Below are positions 12,095-12,326 of a stretch of DNA of 12,326 nucleotides, piece by piece; the first letter of the stretch is position 1; each line of letters opens with the position of its first letter. The notes below the pieces were generated by a model. The model was not told the origin of the DNA and did no database searches. It saw only the letters and a program-made list of their open reading frames with translations. This stretch comes from Candidatus Methanomethylophilaceae archaeon (GTDB lineage: Archaea; Thermoplasmatota; Thermoplasmata; Methanomassiliicoccales; Methanomethylophilaceae). The DNA is taken from contig JAEDJU010000028.1 of the NCBI GenBank assembly GCA_016296195.1, forward strand, positions 1 through 12,326, given 5' to 3'. Both the position numbers and the translations under genes were made by a program.

Positions 12095-12326
12095 ATGGCG
12101 ATAATACTCAGGTTGGACAAGGTGATGGCCGAACGCGGGATGAGCCTGAACGAGCTCTCGTCGAAGGTCGGGATCACCAACGTGAACATGTCGAACATCA
12201 AGACCAACAAGGTGTCCGCCATCAGGTTCTCGACACTTAACGGGATATGCCGTGTCCTGGAGTGCCAGCCGGGGGACATACTGGTCTATGTCAAGGATCC
12301 CGAGGAGGTGGAGGGTGCTGTGGTCG
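12095..12326 (+). CDS. YozG-like XRE-family HTH transcriptional regulator (3' partial)
   Basis: The frame is open from ATG 12095 to the window edge: 77 complete codons and no stop. It reads MAIILRLDKVMAERGMSLNE, then an HTH (ELSSKVGITNVNMSNIKTNK), then KVSAIRFSTLNGICRVLE and CQPGDILVYV. The helix pair ELSSKVGIT / NVNMSNIKTNK and the CQPGDIL ending are hallmarks of the small Cro/CI-type regulators often annotated YozG, which are about 65-80 residues long, so little should be missing. It likely binds DNA as a dimer. The gene follows DUF2975 by 4 nt and is probably translated from the same mRNA. An inverted repeat in the shared promoter is the best candidate operator. Family is firm; target and signal are inferred. 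Confidence 0.88.
   Translation, partial: MAIILRLDKVMAERGMSLNELSSKVGITNVNMSNIKTNKVSAIRFSTLNGICRVLECQPGDILVYVKDPEEVEGAVV

Overview
The window looks like chromosomal DNA of a methanogen-related archaeon in the Thermoplasmatota, most likely Methanomassiliicoccales and perhaps a gut-type Methanomethylophilaceae. This placement is an inference; there is no rRNA or methanogenesis gene here to prove it. It rests on four things seen in the sequence. TATA-like boxes sit about 22-33 nt upstream of many start codons, giving leaderless or near-leaderless mRNAs. Genes inside operons instead carry Shine-Dalgarno matches such as GGAGG and GGTGATC. Archaeal-type pilin-like genes and a paired PyrD/PyrK enzyme are present. 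A long Sel1 protein and a DUF2975/YozG-type pair are families I associate with gut microbes. Coding density is high and most genes end in TGA.

Left part (1-4714): the 3' part of a DUF362 iron-sulfur protein, followed by a three-helix SemiSWEET/PQ-loop-like membrane protein, a strong hairpin terminator, a 12-helix MFS transporter, and a 603-residue cytoplasmic Sel1-repeat protein with its own promoter and terminator. Between 4715 and 5034 lies an unlisted 34-residue single-helix membrane protein on the minus strand, with its own TATA box and a possible terminator.

Middle part (5035-7362): a low-molecular-weight tyrosine phosphatase gene overlaps a 2',3'-cyclic phosphodiesterase gene (thpR). 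Three small pilin-like/secreted genes follow in a tight run; the last overlaps the convergent cysteine desulfurase gene by 63 nt.

Right part (7300-12326): a SufS-type cysteine desulfurase (minus strand) is divergent from a pyrD-pyrK-TPR operon for pyrimidine synthesis, with interleaved TATA boxes in a 77-bp gap. A conserved archaeal protein of unknown function (DUF7714-like, minus strand) converges on the TPR gene and diverges from a DUF2975 membrane protein / YozG-like HTH regulator pair. That pair has a perfect inverted repeat in its promoter, a likely operator. The regulator runs off the right edge.

I see no mobile element, CRISPR array, tRNA or rRNA. The best candidates for new biology are the DUF7714-like protein with spaced cysteines, the three-gene pilin-like cassette, the 34-residue membrane protein, and the self-regulated-looking DUF2975/HTH pair.
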